Shown: piece by piece, positions 60,656 to 64,000 of the stretch
How the letters are laid out: the number at the start of each line of letters is the position of its first letter
Numbering within the stretch: position 1 is the stretch's first letter
Source: Pipra filicauda
Lineage: Eukaryota > Chordata > Aves > Passeriformes > Pipridae
Direction of reading: 5' to 3'
Assembly: GCF_003945595.2 (NCBI RefSeq)
Contig: NW_024103873.1
Coordinates: 1,178,001-1,242,000 of the forward strand
DNA: 64,000 nucleotides
The notes under the pieces: model-generated
Databases searched by the model: none
Told to the model about the DNA's origin: nothing
The model's input: only the letters and a program-made list of their open reading frames with translations
Program-made: the position numbers and the translations under genes

Positions 60656-61806
60656 TGTGTCTCCCAGAGAGAACTGGAATGGAAAAGTTTGTCCATTCTT
60701 AGGCAATGATGCACCAGTTTTCAAGCAAACTCTCAGCTGATGTTGCTGCTGTCACACAAAGAACAATTTGAACTTTTTTGCCTTTTAGAAGCAGAATAAT
60801 CAGTCCCTTCAAACCCGCAAAGGAAACGGTGCCGTGGAGAGAAGGGAAGGGAGAGATGTGGGAGCTGGGAGAACAGGGAGACAGCATTAATTACACAGAG
60901 CCTGACAGGGAGAGGAGAAAATTTTACACCCTTCAAAAGGAAAAGAATTAAGAGATGATTGAGAGCAGGGAAAACTGGTAATTTCTCTGAGCTCTTCAAA
61001 GAGTTTACCAACCTCTTAATGGAGCTCCGTGTGTTAGAAGGAGATGGAAAACAGTCCAAGCAGCAGCCTGGAAATATAAAACATTTTTTTTTTTTTTTGG
61101 GGGGGTGGGTGTTAGAAAATAAGCATATTTCTGAGATTCAAAGGAAAATATCCACTCACCTATCAGGGAAAAGTTAAGCACAAAAACTGGTTGCAACACT
61201 TTCAACCAAATATTTTCATTTAAAAACAAAATATGCCCAAACTAATGTTGTTTGTGTGAAAGAACATCTTGAAATGGCAGAAAATGAAGCTGAAAAGTAC
61301 TCTTCATTTGGAAATATAAGGAAAAAAGTTAAATTTCAAATTTGATACAAATCAAAGTGCCTCGAAACGCCCAGCAGATGGAACATATTGCTGTCAGAGA
61401 AAGCAACAATAAGAAAGCAAAACCATTCACCTCAATTCAGGAATAGAAAGTTTCTGAAGTATTTTGCAGGACAGGAAAACAATTTCACTCCGAGGTTCCT
61501 GGGGGAAGCCAGAAAAAACTGGTTATTCAATTTATAAAAGCAAGAATGGAACACATTGAGATGTTACCTTTGGCTATGAGAGATGGGAATGAAAATAAGC
61601 CCAGGTGCAGAGCAGCAGCACTCAAACCTGAGCCACTTTTCATGAGGGACATGTAAAGTGCCTCATTAAGTCTCTCCTGCCATTCCAAGCCTTTTGCTGC
61701 CGGGGGTCAATAACAGGGAAATGTCAACGGACCAAAGTGAAACTGTGGGACAAGAAACTGGGAAAATTAAAACCTCCCAGGATGCAAAACTCACAGCAAG
61801 GGATCG
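60656..61806. other. Unique spacer with T/G tract
   Basis: A T run of about 15 (61085-61099) is followed by GGGGGGGTGGGTG (to about 61112). No gene recognised. AT-rich from 61200 to 61560. Confidence 0.45.
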
Positions 61807-61966
61807 TGGAATCATGGAATGGTTTGGCTTGTGACCTCAAAGGCCATCCAGTGCCACCCCTGCCATGGGCAGGGACACCTTCCACTATTCCAGAGTGCTC
61901 CAACCTGGCCTGGGACACTCCCAGGGGTGGGGTAGCCACAGCTTCTCTGGGCAGCCTTGTCTCCCC
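61807..61966 (-). mobile_element. CR1 LINE 3' fragment (type A), eroded
   Basis: On the - strand GGCTGCCCAGAGAAGCTGTG, CCCCTGGGAGTGTCCCAGGC and AGTGGAAGGTGTCCCTGCCC lead to AAGCCAAACCATTCCATGAT. About ten bases are missing in the GGTTGGAAGGGACC region and the CCCCGTCC region is also reduced. Confidence 0.9.
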
Positions 61967-62985
61967 AGCACAGTTAATATTCTGTCTAAAAAACACAGTT
62001 TTGGCTGCATTTGTACCAAAAGAGTGAGACAGAAATGAAGGGCTTCATTCTGAGGAGTGAAGTGATATCACAGCAAACATCCACACGGGCAAAGACTGGA
62101 GAAGGAGTTACCACTGGTATTTTGGGAAATGGAACTGCTGAATGACTGAGGGTGGAGAAGGACTATAAAAAGAAAAAGAAAGATTGTGCAGGAAGCCCAG
62201 CACCTTTTCCCTGGGGAGTTTAAAACAAATATTTTAATTCCACTCTATTTTGAAAGTCTCTTAAAATAATGTGAGACTGGATATTTTTATGGTGGAAGCG
62301 ATGGCACATCTTGCTAATCCAAGTTATTTGTGTGCACACAGAAAGCCAGTCTTGTGTAGTATGAATTTGGTAAAATCCTTTTAGCTCTCCTTTATTTATC
62401 TTATCTCCCTAAGTAAGGTCCAGGAGATGTTGTCCACTGTGGTTTGGTCCCAGCATTATTCCTGCCTTTCAGCCTGGTGGTTCAGTCACAGTGGCACGAA
62501 GATCTGCCATCTAAACCTCATGGAAGATTTTAGTGCACCCCTGTGACTTTCCCACCTATTTAAATTTCTGTTTCATATAAATTACCTTTTTGACTGCTTG
62601 GCTTTGTAACTCCTTTCCTTTTGTCCTTGTTCTGTGGTATATCAAATCAATATGCAAGCACTGACACACCCGAAGTTCATCTCCAAACAGATGAGAGACT
62701 GAAAAGTTCTTTGCTGCTGCACAGATTTATCATGTACAAGTAGCACATTTGGCATTACAAAAGAGATCATATAGATGGTGAAAAATGGTAATGAAATACA
62801 GCTTGGAAATTTTATAAAGTAACCTTGTTTTACCAGGGGAAAATAGAGGCAAAAATTTAAATTTAAACAGAGGGAGGAAAAAAAACGTGAGCTGAGTGAC
62901 CATTGCAATTCCTGAAAAGTTATGCAGAGAAAAGCAGGATGTGACTGGAACACATAATACACATCAGGAGAAGAACAGAAGGATT
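61967..62985. other. Unique spacer
   Basis: AT-rich unique DNA. A 106-codon - frame (62642-62962) is hydrophobic and has no recognisable domain. No mobile element recognised. Confidence 0.45.
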
Positions 62986-63194
62986 AAACTGTGTTTCTTC
63001 CCCAAAAGGTTGTCCAGCCCTGGCACGGCTGCCCAGGGCAGGGGTGGAGTCCCCATCCCTGGGGGGATTTAAAAGCCCTGTGGATGTGGCACTTGGGGCC
63101 ATGGGTGAGTGGTGGCCTGGGCAGTGCTGGGGATGTGGTTGGACTTGATGGTCTCAGAGGGCTTTTCCAACCCCAGTGACTCTGTGATTCTCTT
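62986..63194 (+). mobile_element. CR1 LINE 3' fragment (type B)
   Basis: AACTGTGTTTCTTCCCCAAA probably marks the end of ORF2 coding. It is followed by AGGTTGTCCAGCCCTGGCAC, the GTCCCCATCCCTGGGGGGAT block, AGCCCTGTGGATGTGGCACT, and TTTTCCAACCCCAGTGACTC with TGTGATTCTC as a tail. It is the most complete type B 3' UTR here. Confidence 0.92.
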
Positions 63195-64000
63195 TTGTAT
63201 TTTCACTGAGATGACCTCAGTAACGTGCAGTGCTGAGGAAGGTTAAAGCAGAGCCTGTTGAGTGACACCTCCCCTGAGCTGAGGGACACGAGGGCCCTGC
63301 TCTGTTCACAAAGGCCCCAGAAGCTCCTCAGGGTGGGGACTGTCCTCCAGAGCCAGCCCTTGCTGTGGGACACACTGCACCTCCCCTCCTGCAATACAGC
63401 CAGGGGGGTTTGTGTTCTCCCTCTTGGACACCACGACCATGAGGTACCTGAAAATCTCTGCTGCTCCTGCTCCCAGGCTCACTCTGGGCAGCATCCCTGG
63501 GACTCCAGCGCTGGAAATGAGCTGGGACGTGGATCCCAAAGCAAATGTCCCCAAAGCAGTGGGGACACTGGTGTAGGACCCCCCTGGGGTGGTGAAGGGG
63601 CCACCAGTCCCCCCGAGCCAAGGGCGTCGGTGGCACCTCGGAGGATGCTCCGCTCTCCTCTCGGGATGCTACAGGCAGGAATTATTCTGCTGCTGGTCTG
63701 GGAGCTGCTTCAGCATTTGCAGGATAAGCACATTGCACACAGCAAAAGGCTCCCTTTGTGCAGGAGACATTAATGTGGCAATATTTTGTTTGTGCTCTTT
63801 GATGTTCAGCTTGCAGTTGTTTTCCGGGGGATTCAAGGAACGAGCTCTTCAGATAATTTCATGATTTCTTTGTTTGTTTGCCAGAAGATCCATCCTGTGA
63901 CATAAGGAGAAAACAATTCTATTTCTTATCTTTTTTCTCCTGGTTAATATGAAGAGATTACTACCATTTACAGAAAAAAAACAAAACCACATCCAAGTCA
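63195..64000. other. Unique stretch to window end
   Basis: GC-richer up to about 63680, with frames of 171 codons (+, 63258-63773) and 102 codons (-) that overlap and show no known domain. The last 200 bases are AT-rich. No gene supported. Confidence 0.45.

Noticed and set aside
1..64000. A new multi-gene biological system (operon, defence island, biosynthetic cluster)
   Set aside because: No gene set is present. The content is vertebrate unique DNA, CR1 fragments and simple repeats.

Overview
This window looks like non-coding DNA from a bird, most likely a neoavian such as a songbird. The main evidence is about two dozen 3' ends of CR1 non-LTR retrotransposons, recognised by their conserved 3' untranslated block, by the last roughly 50-150 codons of the CR1 ORF2 protein upstream of it, and by short ATTCTATG-like 3' tails. 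This density and style of CR1 is typical of avian genomes. The species call is inference.

I found no host protein-coding gene or exon that I can support, and no tRNA, rRNA or other RNA gene. The longest open frames are antisense shadows of CR1 copies, products of a tandem repeat whose unit lacks stop codons, or isolated frames without recognisable domains. The window is therefore intergenic or lies inside large introns; the sequence does not decide which.

Layout. 1-30 kb: mostly unique sequence with seven CR1 fragments, all on the + strand, plus a 20-bp minisatellite (12.95-13.38 kb), a 31-base A tract (24.26 kb) and an AT-rich simple-repeat patch (25.2-25.4 kb). 30.5-45 kb: six CR1 fragments, all on the - strand, including the longest one (41.4-42.1 kb), which carries a frameshifted remnant of the ORF2 C-terminal part with a second CR1 abutting it. 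The same region holds a GC- and CpG-richer patch (31.2-31.56 kb) and a 19-bp C/A minisatellite (33.76-33.93 kb). 45-64 kb: CR1 fragments on both strands, with a cluster of five - strand copies between 57.4 and 62 kb, and an AT microsatellite just after a CR1 tail (52.14-52.32 kb).

By eye the CR1 copies fall into three short 3'-end types plus one long copy. Type A has the CCAACCCAAACCATTC-like end and is the most frequent (13 copies). Type B ends in a TTTTCCAACCT-like block (6). Type C has a GTGTCCTGTGCAGGG-like block (4). The points most worth checking are the two minisatellites, the switch of CR1 orientation near 30.5 kb next to the CpG-richer patch, the nested CR1 pair, and several AT-rich unique stretches that could be conserved non-coding elements.
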